Source: Paenibacillus rhizosphaerae (GTDB lineage: Bacteria; Bacillota; Bacilli; Paenibacillales; Paenibacillaceae). Taken from it: 64,000 nucleotides of DNA. Of the stretch, positions 16,563 through 26,258 are shown piece after piece. The stretch covers positions 992,001 through 1,056,000 of the forward strand of contig NZ_JACHXJ010000001.1 of the NCBI RefSeq assembly GCF_014192015.1. The letters are read 5' to 3'. The notes beneath the pieces are model-generated. The model had not been told where the DNA came from, did no database searches, and was given only the letters and a program-made list of their open reading frames with translations. The number at the start of each line of letters is the position of its first letter. Position 1 is the stretch's first letter. Position numbers and translations under genes: made by a program.

Positions 16563-17566
16563 GGCTGTTTCTGAAAGAGCACATCCCGCTTCTGATCGTC
16601 TACCTCGTGCAAATTATCCTGGTCGGAACGCTGTTTTGGCTGGGATCCGATACCCATTCCATCTCCATCTCCCTGTACAGCGCTGTCCTGATCACGGTTC
16701 TATTCTTCGTTTATCTAACTTACAGGTATTTGAGCCACCGCCGGTTATACCGGCGGTTGTCGGAGCCGGCCGGGACGCTGGACCAGTCCCAGAACGAAAT
16801 CGGGGAGACCCCGCTGGCCGATGCGCTGCATGAGCTGCTGAAGAATCAATTTCAGCTGTACCAGAATGAGCTTTATGACACGAGGCAGCGGCTTGCCCTT
16901 CATACCGCTTTTATCCACAGGTGGGTGCATCAAATGAAGACGCCGATCTCGGTCATCCAGCTGACGCTGCAGGATATGGACGTGGACGGCGAGGTGGAGG
17001 GCAGCCTTCAGGAGGAGCTCGACAGGCTGCGCAAGGGGCTGGAGATGGCGCTGTATACATCCCGGCTCGACCGGTTTGAGCATGACTTTCGGGTGGATGC
17101 CATTCCGCTCCGGTCCGCCGTTCAGGAGGCTGTGGCCGACAACCGGCGGTGGTTCATCCGTAACCGTCTCGTGCCGGACATCCGGATCGATGAGGAACTG
17201 GCCGTCTACTCGGACGCCAAGTGGCTTCATTTCATGCTGGGTCAGGTGATCACGAATGCCGTCACGTATTCGGCCGGCCGCGGTGAGCGCGTGGTATTTG
17301 CCGCCAGCCGCCGCGAAGCGGAAACCGTTCTGGAAATTATGGATCAAGGAGTAGGCATCCGCCCCGAGGATTTGGGTCGGGTGTTTGAACCTTACTACAC
17401 GGGAAGTACGGGCCGGAACTATCACGAATCGACGGGAATGGGGCTGTACCTGGTCCGAGAGGTGTGCAACAGGCTGGGTCACCGCGTAGAAATCGATTCG
17501 GTGCCTCAACGGGGAACGACGGTAAGGTTCGTTTTTGATACGCGGCCATTAGAACCACCAGTCTAG
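16559..17566 (+). CDS. Intramembrane-sensing histidine kinase (BceS type)
   Basis: 335 residues, GTG start inside the stop of the regulator gene (4-base overlap). Two closely spaced membrane helices (about 12-29 and 38-56) with almost no extracellular loop, as in kinases that sense through a partner ABC transporter. The phospho-acceptor is His124 in IHRWVHQMKTPIS. ATP-binding boxes follow: N box near GQVITNAVTYS, G1 MDQGVGI and G2 STGMGLYLV. The likely sensory partner is the BceB-like permease at 18500. Confidence 0.92.
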   Translation: MRLFLKEHIPLLIVYLVQIILVGTLFWLGSDTHSISISLYSAVLITVLFFVYLTYRYLSHRRLYRRLSEPAGTLDQSQNEIGETPLADALHELLKNQFQLYQNELYDTRQRLALHTAFIHRWVHQMKTPISVIQLTLQDMDVDGEVEGSLQEELDRLRKGLEMALYTSRLDRFEHDFRVDAIPLRSAVQEAVADNRRWFIRNRLVPDIRIDEELAVYSDAKWLHFMLGQVITNAVTYSAGRGERVVFAASRREAETVLEIMDQGVGIRPEDLGRVFEPYYTGSTGRNYHESTGMGLYLVREVCNRLGHRVEIDSVPQRGTTVRFVFDTRPLEPPV

Positions 17567-17583
17567 CAGCGGCAATGGGAAAG

Positions 17584-17620
17584 AGGGCGCTTTGATGTAA
17601 CGTCATGGCGTCCTTTTTTT
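17584..17620 (+). terminator. Terminator after the kinase gene
   Basis: AGGGCGC (17584-17590) pairs with GCGTCCT (17608-17614, one G-T pair) and is followed by seven T. Confidence 0.7.
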
Positions 17621-17646
17621 GTGGGTGCTGCACACCCGAACATATC

Positions 17647-17674
17647 CTTACGAAGGTTTAAGATTGGCGTAAGA
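17647..17674. promoter_or_regulatory. Candidate response-regulator site before the BceA-like gene
   Basis: CTTACG (17647-17652) and CGTAAG (17668-17673) form an inverted repeat, and TTAAGA / GTAAGA recur with an 11-base period, the spacing of OmpR-family half sites. It lies about 80 bases before the transporter start. Confidence 0.35.
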
Positions 17675-17751
17675 CGAATCCATAGTTTCGGCTGCGGGTT
17701 ATGCTTTACAGTAGAGGTATCACAGAAGACAGACGAGAAAGGAGCATTCCT

Positions 17752-18525
17752 GTGACGGATATATTGAAAGTGACCGGCTTGAGCAAAGTCTATCCGGGCA
17801 AAGTAACCACCCGTGCATTAACGAATATTCAGCTGACGATCAAGCAAGGCGAATTTGTCGGCATTATGGGACCCTCGGGAAGCGGCAAAACGACGCTGCT
17901 GAATATGGTCTCCACGATCGATGCGCCAAGCTCCGGTGAGGTGCTGATCAACGGACAGAATCCCCATAAGCTGAAGAAGAAGGAACTGGCGGGATTCCGC
18001 CGGCGCCAGCTGGGCTTTGTTTTTCAGGACTTCAACCTGCTGGATACCCTTACCGTGGCCGAAAATATCGTGCTTCCGCTGACGCTGGACCGGGTGAAGC
18101 TGCCGGATATTGAAGCGAGGCTAACGCGGATTGCAGACAAGCTTGGCATTACCGATATTTTAACCAAGCGCACGTATGAGATTTCCGGCGGACAGCGGCA
18201 GCGTGCCGCCATCGCCCGGGCCATTATACCGTCGCCGTCGCTGCTGCTAGCCGATGAGCCGACCGGTTCGCTGGATTCTGCTTCCTCCCGCAATGTGATG
18301 GAGACGCTGGAGAAGCTGAACGTAGCCGACCGTGTGACGATGATGCTGGTAACGCATGACCCCCAGGCCGCAAGTTACTGCCACCGGGTGGTTTTCATCA
18401 AGGACGGCGAGCTGTCGGGAGAAATTCACCGGGGAGAAAGCCGTCAGGCCTTTTTCCAAAAGATCATCGAAATGCTGTCTTTCCTGGGAGGTAACGCACA
18501 TGAGCTTTCCTCAATTCGCGTTTAA
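17752..18525 (+). CDS. BceA-type ABC transporter ATP-binding protein
   Basis: 257 residues from GTG 17752, which has GAAAGGAG seven bases upstream; an ATG at 17701 is in frame but has no ribosome site. MacB/LolD-type ATPase: Walker A GPSGSGKTT, LGFVFQDFNLLDTLTVAENI at the Q-loop, signature SGGQRQR, Walker B LLLADEPTGSLD, and VTHDPQAASYCHR at the H-loop. With the permease overlapping its 3' end it forms a BceAB-type complex that frees cell-wall lipid carriers from peptide antibiotics such as bacitracin or lantibiotics. The target drug cannot be read from sequence. Confidence 0.93.
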   Translation: MTDILKVTGLSKVYPGKVTTRALTNIQLTIKQGEFVGIMGPSGSGKTTLLNMVSTIDAPSSGEVLINGQNPHKLKKKELAGFRRRQLGFVFQDFNLLDTLTVAENIVLPLTLDRVKLPDIEARLTRIADKLGITDILTKRTYEISGGQRQRAAIARAIIPSPSLLLADEPTGSLDSASSRNVMETLEKLNVADRVTMMLVTHDPQAASYCHRVVFIKDGELSGEIHRGESRQAFFQKIIEMLSFLGGNAHELSSIRV

Positions 18526-20431
18526 CAACGTCAAGCGTAACGCCAGGGCTTATTTCGCTTACTACCTCAGCAGCAGCTTTATGGTGATGGTCTTTTTCAC
18601 GTATGCGCTGTTTATTTTCCATCCCGACATCAACAAGACCGAGCTTGGACACACGACGATGCTGGTTATGCTGATCATGGAGTACATCATTTACATTTTT
18701 TCATTTCTGTTTGTGCTGTACTCGATCGGGGCTTTTTTGAAGGCAAGAAACAAGGAGTTCGGTATCTTGACGATTCTGGGGGCGGAGCAGGGGCAGATCA
18801 GCCGGCTGGTTTTTATCGAAAATATGATCATCGGCGCATCGTCCATCGTAACCGGGATTCTCAGCGGCCTCATTCTGTCCAAGCTGTTTCTGCTGCTGAG
18901 CGCAAAGGTAGTGGGTATGGAGAAGCTGGGGCTGTACCTTCCGGTCAAAGCGTTGCTGCTTACAGTGGCCGCCTTCGCCCTGCTGTTCATCGCCATCTCG
19001 GCGTTTACGCTGATCCTGATCCGCCGCAATCATGTCCTGCATCTGCTGCAGGGGTCGAGTCGGCCGAAAACCGAGCCGAAGGCGTCCATCCTGATTTCCT
19101 TGTTCGGTATCGCTCTGCTGGCCGCCGGCTATATGTCACTTCGGGCGAATCTCGTTCTTGCGGCTGTGACCGGGATCGCGGGGACGTATTTCTTTTTCAC
19201 GCAGATCACCGTGCTCGTTATGCGTCTCCTGAAGCGCAGCCGCAGATGGGTGTGGAAGGGTACGAACCTGATCTGGATTTCGGAGATGGCCTATAAAATG
19301 AAAGACAATGCGAGAGTGCTGTTTATGGTGACGGTCGTTACGGCCATTTCCTGCATGAGCGTCGCGTTCGTGATGTCCATCAACGAGACGAATAAAGATA
19401 ATTACAGGGCGAATCCCTATGCTATCCGGCTTTCGGTGTATAACGACACAAGCGTGAAGGGTGATTTGGCGCTGATCGACCAATCCCTGAGCAGTCAAGG
19501 CATCACCTACCAGACGATTCACACGGAGCATTACTTTTCCGTATTGGAAGAAAGAACCTCCACGGTCTCCGTGATGCCGAGGTCCATGTACAATCGGCTG
19601 GCAGAAGCCGTCGGCGCACCGAAGGTCGGCGAACTGCATCTGCACCAGGCGGTGCATGTCATCCCTGCCACGGAGGTTACACGAGAGCGTCCGGACTGGT
19701 ACGACCTCCGGAAGATTACGCTGCGGGATACGAAAGCCGAGCTGGACATCACCGGCACGATCAAGCCTGAAGTGAACGTGTCGCCCACCGTCTCGGATAT
19801 GCTGATCATTTCGGATGAGGAATTTCAGGCGCACAAGAAGCTTCTGTCCTCTGAAAAGGAGTCATACCGGATCCAGGGCCGCGTCGTCTATTTGATTCCC
19901 GAATGGTCGACAGGCACCGTTCCTGCGGAGGGGGATCCCGAAATCAGCATTGGCATGAAGCTGAAGCAGGAGGGGATCGACAGGGAATTGAGCGGTGAAT
20001 CCGATAACATCATCAGTGCCCGGGGCGGGGATTACTATTCGCTGAGACAGTCCTTCGCCATGATGAGTTTTGCCGGTATTTTCATTACGGCGGTTCTGTC
20101 CATTTCCTCTGCGAGCTTCCTGTATTTCAAGCTGCACCATGAGTTGACCCAGGATCAGCGGATGTACCAGTCGATGTCCAAAATCGGGCTGAAAATCCAG
20201 GAAATGAGCCGCGCCGCAACGCTGCAAATCGCCGCCCTGTTCTTCGTTCCGATCGTGGTGTCGGTCATACAGACGCTCGTCGTGCTGAATGCCGTCCGGA
20301 AGGACTTCGGGGTCGGGGAAGTAAACTCGTCCGTTCTGATCGCATCGATCGCTTTTGTCATCATTCAGATGGTGTACTTCCTGATCGTACGCTCGCGTTA
20401 CGTTCACAAGCTCAAGCGTGTGATGGTGTAA
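18500..20431 (+). CDS. BceB-type ABC transporter permease (FtsX-like)
   Basis: About 643 residues from ATG 18500 (GAGG ribosome site, 26-base overlap with the ATPase gene). Ten predicted membrane helices: the start MSFPQFAFNNVKRNARAYFAYYLSS is typical of BceB proteins, FtsX-type helices lie near residues 20-290, and a large extracellular domain (about residues 300-520) precedes the last three helices. That domain is the ligand-sensing part in known BceB proteins and signals to the BceS-type kinase. A terminator follows. Confidence 0.92.
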   Translation: MSFPQFAFNNVKRNARAYFAYYLSSSFMVMVFFTYALFIFHPDINKTELGHTTMLVMLIMEYIIYIFSFLFVLYSIGAFLKARNKEFGILTILGAEQGQISRLVFIENMIIGASSIVTGILSGLILSKLFLLLSAKVVGMEKLGLYLPVKALLLTVAAFALLFIAISAFTLILIRRNHVLHLLQGSSRPKTEPKASILISLFGIALLAAGYMSLRANLVLAAVTGIAGTYFFFTQITVLVMRLLKRSRRWVWKGTNLIWISEMAYKMKDNARVLFMVTVVTAISCMSVAFVMSINETNKDNYRANPYAIRLSVYNDTSVKGDLALIDQSLSSQGITYQTIHTEHYFSVLEERTSTVSVMPRSMYNRLAEAVGAPKVGELHLHQAVHVIPATEVTRERPDWYDLRKITLRDTKAELDITGTIKPEVNVSPTVSDMLIISDEEFQAHKKLLSSEKESYRIQGRVVYLIPEWSTGTVPAEGDPEISIGMKLKQEGIDRELSGESDNIISARGGDYYSLRQSFAMMSFAGIFITAVLSISSASFLYFKLHHELTQDQRMYQSMSKIGLKIQEMSRAATLQIAALFFVPIVVSVIQTLVVLNAVRKDFGVGEVNSSVLIASIAFVIIQMVYFLIVRSRYVHKLKRVMV

Positions 20432-20440
20432 GATAAAGAA

Positions 20441-20484
20441 AACCGTCTCCCTACCGGTACATCCGGTGTGGAGGCGGTTTTTTC
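20441..20484 (+). terminator. Terminator of the BceAB-like operon
   Basis: AACCGTCTCC (20441-20450) pairs with GGAGGCGGTT (20470-20479, one T-G pair), followed by a T-run. Confidence 0.85.
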
Positions 20485-20582
20485 TTGAACACAACATCCG
20501 GAAATTCACGGTTGAGCAGAGGTCCGTCCAAGCAAACGGACTCAGCGATCGGTCGCGGGATCGGCTTGCTTGTGGTTTGCCT

Positions 20583-21710
20583 TCAGCCTGCTTTCTTCGC
20601 CAAATTCATTTCCGCGCACATCAGAATAAAGGCGCCGGCGCCGTGGAGATCGTTCTCGCTCGTAGGACGGGCAATATAGTGGGCGTAGTCGCCAATCCCT
20701 GTGCCAATGCATATTTGGCCGATGATGACGCGGCCGTTCTCGTCAAATTTCAGCGTGTCGATGACACCTTGGTATCCCTTCCAGGCGTACTCAAGATAAC
20801 TTTCGTCCAAGTAGCCGAACCGGACCGCTTTGGCGATGGCGTGTACATACAGGGCGGTACAGGAGCTTTCCAGCCAGTTGTCCGGACGGTCGCCCTTGTC
20901 GACAACCTGGTACCATAAGCCTGAGGCGGCATCCTGGTAATTCGGTAAGGCAACAAGCAGGTCCTGCAGGATTCCGGTTAACGCGGCTTTGTCTTTATGA
21001 TCCTCAGGCAGGTGCTCGAACATTTCCAGCAGGGCGACGGGATACCAGCCGATGGCGCGTCCCCAGAATTCCGGGGCGAGTCCCGTCTCCGGATCGGCCC
21101 AGGCCGCTTCTTTGGTTTCATCCCATCCGTGGTACATGAGTCCGGTGTCCGGGTCCTTGGTATGCTTCGCCATCAGGATCGCCTGATAGGCCATCATGTC
21201 AAAATATTCGCTGTCGCCGAACGTCTTGCCGAACTGAACGGCGATCGGCCCAGCCATGTATAAGCCGTCCAGCCACATTTGATTCGGGCAGTGCCCCTTG
21301 TGCCAGAATCCGCCCGACGGGTTGGTTCTCCATGATTTCAGCAGCGGTACAAGCGTGTGCAGTGCTTGTTTGTAGCGTTCGTCCCCCGTTTGTTCAAACA
21401 AGTTGAAAAGAAGCACGCCCGGCTGAATATCATCCAGCTCATCGGGGTTGTACTTTTTGATACTGCCATCCGCAACAACCTGACTGTCCACCCAGCGTTT
21501 AATGTAGTTAAAATATTGATCTTTTCCGGTTTGTCTCCAGCATTTTTCCATGCCAGAGAGAAAGACCCCCTGGTGGTAGTGGAAACGGTCCGGCGGAAGC
21601 TCTTCGGGTTCGAATTTGGCCATCAATGCTTCGCAGGCTTGTTCGGCCCATTGAATAGGCGTTCTTTCCTCCTGCTGTTGCTGCTTGAATTGAAGTTCCG
21701 ACGTGTTCAC
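20583..21710 (-). CDS. Unsaturated rhamnogalacturonyl hydrolase, GH105 (YteR-like)
   Basis: 375 residues, GTG start with AGGAGG nine bases upstream. No signal peptide, so cytosolic. (alpha/alpha)6-barrel family GH88/105: Asp93 in DELDDIQPG and Asp148 in QMWLDGLYMAGP are spaced exactly as Asp88 and Asp143 of Bacillus subtilis YteR, the acid/base pair. GRAIGWYPVALLEM and the closing GTGIGDYAHYIARP are family hallmarks. These enzymes take the unsaturated galacturonic acid off disaccharides made by rhamnogalacturonan lyases. It is divergent from the AraC gene at 21859. Confidence 0.92.
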   Translation of the reverse strand: MNTSELQFKQQQQEERTPIQWAEQACEALMAKFEPEELPPDRFHYHQGVFLSGMEKCWRQTGKDQYFNYIKRWVDSQVVADGSIKKYNPDELDDIQPGVLLFNLFEQTGDERYKQALHTLVPLLKSWRTNPSGGFWHKGHCPNQMWLDGLYMAGPIAVQFGKTFGDSEYFDMMAYQAILMAKHTKDPDTGLMYHGWDETKEAAWADPETGLAPEFWGRAIGWYPVALLEMFEHLPEDHKDKAALTGILQDLLVALPNYQDAASGLWYQVVDKGDRPDNWLESSCTALYVHAIAKAVRFGYLDESYLEYAWKGYQGVIDTLKFDENGRVIIGQICIGTGIGDYAHYIARPTSENDLHGAGAFILMCAEMNLAKKAG

Positions 21711-21798
21711 GGTCTCATTCCTCCTCTTTGTGCTTATGCCTAGATTAGCACAGGAAAATGTACGGTTTTTGCTCGGATACGCAAATTCTTCTTATATC

Positions 21799-21826
21799 TT
21801 GCGCCAATTCGGAAGGAGCGTATAAT
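21799..21826 (+). promoter_or_regulatory. Promoter of the AraC-family gene
   Basis: TTGCGC (21799-21804), 16-base spacer, TATAAT (21821-21826), about 27 bases before the start codon's leader. Confidence 0.6.
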
Positions 21827-21858
21827 ATAGGCAAACCGGTGGGGAGGTTGGTTTTAAA

Positions 21859-22692
21859 ATGAGTGAGGTTAACTATGAAAACGCAGAGGGGACCTTCTCG
21901 GTGTCCTACCGGAAGGCGTTAAGCCATCATATGCCGTCCAGCCATTTTCACAGTACATACGAAGTTTATTATTTGATGTCGGGCAGCCGCGAATTTTTCA
22001 TTAAGGACCGGACGCTGGTGGTCAGCGAAGGGGATGTCGTCATCATTCCTCCCAACATTTTGCATCGTACGACCAATGCGGCGATGCCCAAGCATGAACG
22101 TCTCGTCGTCAACATCCATGAATGCTTTATGGCGCTGAACGGAGCGTATAAAGACATATTGCAGCCGCTGTTCGATCACGAATACCTCATTATAAAATGT
22201 TCCCCCTATAGCCGTGCTTCCATCGAGGCGATTTCACGGGGCATGATCCAGGAAGTGCAGGATCAACGACCGGGCTTCGACATGTATGCGCAGGCCTTGG
22301 TGCTGCAGCTGCTTATCCTCTGCTGTAGGCATGCGGGCCAAGATCATCCGGAGAGACCGGAAGCTCCAAGCCCCATGCATGAACGGATCTCGGAAGTCGT
22401 CCATTATATTAACCAGCATTATATGCAGGAGCTGTCGCTTCAGGGGTTAGCTGAAAGGTTTTACACCAGCCCATATTATTTGAGCAGGTTTTTTAAGGTA
22501 GCAACAGGCTTTACCTTTGTGGAGTATGTAAACAGCGTCAGGATCAAGGAAGCCAAACATCTGCTCGAGCAGACGACTTTGAAAGTCCATTTCATCGCCA
22601 AGAAGGTGGGGTTCGGGAGCGTTACGCATTTTGGCCGGGTGTTTAAATCGGTTACGGGACGTGCCCCTTTATATTATAGAAAGGGAAAATAG
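21859..22692 (+). CDS. AraC family regulator with N-terminal cupin domain
   Basis: 277 residues. The N-terminal half is a cupin-type sugar-binding domain (HFHSTYEVYYLMSG, VVSEGDVVIIPPNILHRT). The C-terminal 100 residues hold the two AraC helix-turn-helix motifs (LSLQGLAERFYTSPYYLSRFFKVATG; VHFIAKKVGFGSVTHFGRVFKSVTG). It is divergent from the GH105 gene and upstream of the YesM/YesN-type pair, so it probably activates the rhamnogalacturonan locus on sensing a breakdown sugar. Confidence 0.93.
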   Translation: MSEVNYENAEGTFSVSYRKALSHHMPSSHFHSTYEVYYLMSGSREFFIKDRTLVVSEGDVVIIPPNILHRTTNAAMPKHERLVVNIHECFMALNGAYKDILQPLFDHEYLIIKCSPYSRASIEAISRGMIQEVQDQRPGFDMYAQALVLQLLILCCRHAGQDHPERPEAPSPMHERISEVVHYINQHYMQELSLQGLAERFYTSPYYLSRFFKVATGFTFVEYVNSVRIKEAKHLLEQTTLKVHFIAKKVGFGSVTHFGRVFKSVTGRAPLYYRKGK

Positions 22693-22784
22693 CAGGCGCT
22701 TGTCGTCATGGCCAATTGATATTAATATATGTGAATCCAAAGATTTAAGGGTTGGAACTCATGGAAAGCAGGGGAGATCAAGCT

Positions 22785-24614
22785 ATGACTATCCAGTGGA
22801 CGGACCGGATCAAACAGAGGATGTATAGGGTCTCCTTCAAACAGAGGGTCCGTTTGGCCTTTATTGTGATGATAACGCTTGCAGTCGGAACGGTCGGTAT
22901 CGCAGCCTATGGGATTGCAGCAAGAGAGCTGCAGAAGAATGCGTTTGCGTCCAGCCAGGAGACGGTAAATAAAACGGCCCAGATTCTGGACGATAAGCTC
23001 TACAGCATCTCGACTTCGGTGCGGTCGCTGATGCTCAGTGATGCCTTTAAACAGATGATGCTGGATGTCCAGAGCAATACGATCGCGAATTATTACGTGC
23101 ACCTGTCGGAACTGCAGTATGTGCTGTCCCAGGTCACGTTTAACGAGCCGCTGATCGAAAGCATCCTGATCGCCACGCCGATCGGCGATTTTTACCCCGT
23201 ATCGCAGCGGCGTTCCCAGACCCAGTCCTTTTACGAATCGAATTTTTATTACGATATCAAAGACAACGACGGCGGACTGTGGGTGAAGGGTCATACCGAC
23301 AAGTTCTTTACGGGAAACAGCAGGGTCGTCTCCTTCATGACAAAGGGCACGCAAGGAAACATAACCAGCACGAATGTTTTTGTAGTGGTCAACGTCAATG
23401 AGAACGGCCTGATCAACACGGTGAACAAGCATACCGCAAATGACGATGACGATTACTTTATCGTGGACTCCGGAGGGGAGGAGGTCATCCAAACGGCCTG
23501 GTCCCTGCAGCATCCGCTGAACCAAGATGAGCCGTTTCTGCGCAGCATTTCCGAGAGCAGTCAAGGATTCTTTTTCCACAAATTCGGTCAGACCGATTAC
23601 CTGGTCAATTACACGAAGTCCTCCATGGTACCGGACTGGCGTCTGTTCGGGATTCAGCAAAAGGACAGGCTGCTGGCACAAATGAACGGCGTCAAGCGGA
23701 CGACCATGCTGATTATGGCGGTCTTCCTGCTCCTGTCTTGGCTCCTGTCGGGCAAGCTGACCTCGCTGCTTCTGCTCCCGCTGTTCAAGCTGCAAAGACT
23801 GATGCGGGAGGTGGAGGACAATCGCCTGAACGTCCGGTTCTCCAGCCGTTCTGATGATGAGGTCGCCCAAGTGGGATATCAATTTAACCGGATGCTCGAC
23901 GAGATCAACCGGCTGATCGACGACGTAAGAGAAAGCGAGGCGGGAAAGCTCAAAGCGGAAATGCGGGCGCTAACGGCCCAAATGGAGCCGCATTTTCTAT
24001 ATAACACGTTAAATACGATTTATTGCAAATCGGTCTTGGGCGAGAATGACGACGTTAATGACATGATCATGGCTTTATCCCAAATGTTCCAGATCGGCTT
24101 AAGCGGGGGGAAGGATTGGAATTCGCTTGAGGAGGAATTGTCCCATGTTCAGCAGTACTGCGCCATTCAACAGAAATGTTATGAAGGGCTGTTTCGTTAC
24201 GAAGCCACCGTAACCGATGAAGAACTTCTGAGCTGTCCTCTTCCTAAAATCCTGCTTCAACCCATCGTAGAGAACAGCATTCAGCACGGCTTCGAGGATT
24301 TCACCTTCGGTGGGGAAATTCGGATCATTGCGAGCAGGGAGGGGGACCGGCTTCACCTGACGATCGAAGATAACGGCAAAGGGATGGACGTAGACAAGGT
24401 GGAGCAGGCATTGCTGTCGCCGACTTCATCGAAGAAAGGTTATGCGCTGAAGAACATTAAACACCGGCTGAGCCTTTTTTACGGAGAAGAGGCAAGGATG
24501 GTCTTGACCAGCACGCCCGGCAAGGGCTCAAGAACCGACTTGTGGATACCGGTGACATCAGGGGAAGGTGGATTGAATGAGGGAGCAAACGATGACCAAG
24601 CTGTGCATAATTGA
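22785..24614 (+). CDS. YesM-type sensor histidine kinase
   Basis: About 609 residues from ATG 22785 with AGGGGAGA upstream; a TTG at 22752 is in frame but poorer. The first membrane helix lies near residues 15-40 and an extracellular sensor domain at about 45-300. A second helix (LIMAVFLLLSWLLSG) leads into HAMP, then the LytS/YesM-type His-kinase domain with His403 in QMEPHFLYNTLNTIYC and an ATPase domain (ILLQPIVENSIQHGFE, IEDNGKGMD). Such kinases in Bacillota control sugar importers by sensing extracellular glycans or the loaded binding protein. Its 3' end overlaps the response regulator. Confidence 0.93.
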   Translation: MTIQWTDRIKQRMYRVSFKQRVRLAFIVMITLAVGTVGIAAYGIAARELQKNAFASSQETVNKTAQILDDKLYSISTSVRSLMLSDAFKQMMLDVQSNTIANYYVHLSELQYVLSQVTFNEPLIESILIATPIGDFYPVSQRRSQTQSFYESNFYYDIKDNDGGLWVKGHTDKFFTGNSRVVSFMTKGTQGNITSTNVFVVVNVNENGLINTVNKHTANDDDDYFIVDSGGEEVIQTAWSLQHPLNQDEPFLRSISESSQGFFFHKFGQTDYLVNYTKSSMVPDWRLFGIQQKDRLLAQMNGVKRTTMLIMAVFLLLSWLLSGKLTSLLLLPLFKLQRLMREVEDNRLNVRFSSRSDDEVAQVGYQFNRMLDEINRLIDDVRESEAGKLKAEMRALTAQMEPHFLYNTLNTIYCKSVLGENDDVNDMIMALSQMFQIGLSGGKDWNSLEEELSHVQQYCAIQQKCYEGLFRYEATVTDEELLSCPLPKILLQPIVENSIQHGFEDFTFGGEIRIIASREGDRLHLTIEDNGKGMDVDKVEQALLSPTSSKKGYALKNIKHRLSLFYGEEARMVLTSTPGKGSRTDLWIPVTSGEGGLNEGANDDQAVHN

Positions 24615-26226
24615 CGATATCAAGAGCGTCGTTGACATGATTTCTAAAAAGCCGAGGTGGACGGATCATCAGATCGAAGTGGCAGGAACGGCCCTTGACG
24701 GAGAAGAAGGCGTAAGAATGGTAAAGGAGACGAAGCCCGACATCGTTCTGACGGATATCCGGATGCCGAAAATGGATGGGCTGGCCATGACCCGGACGAT
24801 TTTGGAAAGCGCGCCATCCACGAAAATCGTCATTTTAAGCGCTTATACGGATTTTTCTTATACCCGCCAGGCGATTCACCTGGGCGCATTCGACTTCGTC
24901 AAGAAGCCGTTTTCTATCGATGAAATCGTCAGCGTGGTGCTGAAAGCCAAGGCGGCCTCGGACATGGAGCGGCTGGAGCAGTCGAAAAGGCTGGAGCTGG
25001 AGCGGGATATGCGGAAGGGCATTCCTATCCTGCAGCAGGAATACTTGTCTCTTCTGATTAAGCATCCTGTAAGCACGGAGGCGGCCTTGCGTCAATGGGA
25101 CCGGCTGGGCATCCGTTTGGAGCCGGCACATTTTCAATTGTTCATCGTGGAGCTGGACCATTTCATAGATAAGTACCGTTCACAGCCGGCACGCGAGGTA
25201 GAGCTGATTCGGTTCAGCCTCCGGAATATTCTCGAGGAGACCATCCTTACTTTCACTAAAGGCGTGGTGTTCAGTGAGGCGGTAAACCGCTTTGTCTGTC
25301 TGATCAACGGTTCGGACCATTTGCTTGCGGAACAGGTTTCGGAGGCATGCCGTCATAATATTTTCCAATTCACCTGCTCCACGGTTTCCATCGGTCTTGG
25401 GCAGGGGGTGGCAACAATTGAAGAGCTGCCGATGGCGTACAATCAGGCAGCCAGCGCCCTTGCCTACCACTTTTATACCGAAGGAAACGGCATCAACAGC
25501 TACCATCGCATGTCCCTTCCTGAGCAGAGACAGGTTCTGCCGAACTATTCCGCAGCGACGGAACAGGAGTTTCTGTTCGCCCTGCAGTCGGGCAACGCGG
25601 ATAAATGCCGCTTGATTCTGGAGCAGATTTTCAATGGATTGCTGCAGTGTGATCCGCTGCCGGAGCCCCGTTATGTGCAAAATTTATGTTTTGAGCTCGT
25701 ATCGAAAATGTGCCGGACGATGCTGGAGCTGTTCCCGCAGGAGCGGGTAAGCCGGCTGGAAGAGATGTGGCGTGCGGTCTCGGACGCGGATCACTCCTCT
25801 TTCCAGATCATGAAGGAATCGGTAAAGGATATCTGCCTGGAGGCCTGCTCTTGGATCGAACGGGAACGCTCGGACGAGCCGACGAAGCTGATCTATCGGG
25901 CCAAGGATTATATCTGCGCCAACCTTCACCTGAATCTCTCGCTGGAACACTGCTCGAAACAGTTTAATATCAGCCCCGGATATTTTTCCAACCTGTTTAA
26001 AAAGGTGATCGGCATCTCCTTTCAGCAGTTCCTGATTCACCAGCGGATGGAAAAAGCCAAGGAAATGCTGATCGGCGGATATCAGGTTCAGGAAATCGCG
26101 CAGGCGCTGGGCTACGAGCACCGCCGGTATTTCAGCGAAATTTTTAAGAAGCATACGAACATGACCCCGTCCGAGTTTAAATTGTACAGCACGGGGAAGA
26201 TCGAACCTCCGGTGGACATGACCTAG
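24577..26226 (+). CDS. YesN-type response regulator with AraC output domain
   Basis: 549 residues from ATG 24577, which has GAAGGTGG upstream; ATG 24592 also has a fair ribosome site. Overlaps the kinase by 38 bases. Receiver domain with IIDDI, phospho-acceptor Asp60 (DIVLTDIRMPKMDG) and VKKPF switch; a long middle region (about 130-430); and an AraC DNA-binding domain at the end (LSLEHCSKQFNISPGYFSNLFKKVIG; VQEIAQALGYEHRRYFSEIFKKHT). It probably activates the importer operon starting at 26420. Confidence 0.93.
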   Translation: MREQTMTKLCIIDDIKSVVDMISKKPRWTDHQIEVAGTALDGEEGVRMVKETKPDIVLTDIRMPKMDGLAMTRTILESAPSTKIVILSAYTDFSYTRQAIHLGAFDFVKKPFSIDEIVSVVLKAKAASDMERLEQSKRLELERDMRKGIPILQQEYLSLLIKHPVSTEAALRQWDRLGIRLEPAHFQLFIVELDHFIDKYRSQPAREVELIRFSLRNILEETILTFTKGVVFSEAVNRFVCLINGSDHLLAEQVSEACRHNIFQFTCSTVSIGLGQGVATIEELPMAYNQAASALAYHFYTEGNGINSYHRMSLPEQRQVLPNYSAATEQEFLFALQSGNADKCRLILEQIFNGLLQCDPLPEPRYVQNLCFELVSKMCRTMLELFPQERVSRLEEMWRAVSDADHSSFQIMKESVKDICLEACSWIERERSDEPTKLIYRAKDYICANLHLNLSLEHCSKQFNISPGYFSNLFKKVIGISFQQFLIHQRMEKAKEMLIGGYQVQEIAQALGYEHRRYFSEIFKKHTNMTPSEFKLYSTGKIEPPVDMT

Positions 26227-26258
26227 AGCACGATCCATCATACCTACTTAACAGATGA

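Noticed and set aside
22722..23882. 386-codon minus-strand ORF opposite the YesM-type kinase
   Set aside because: Shadow; composition typical of antisense frames.
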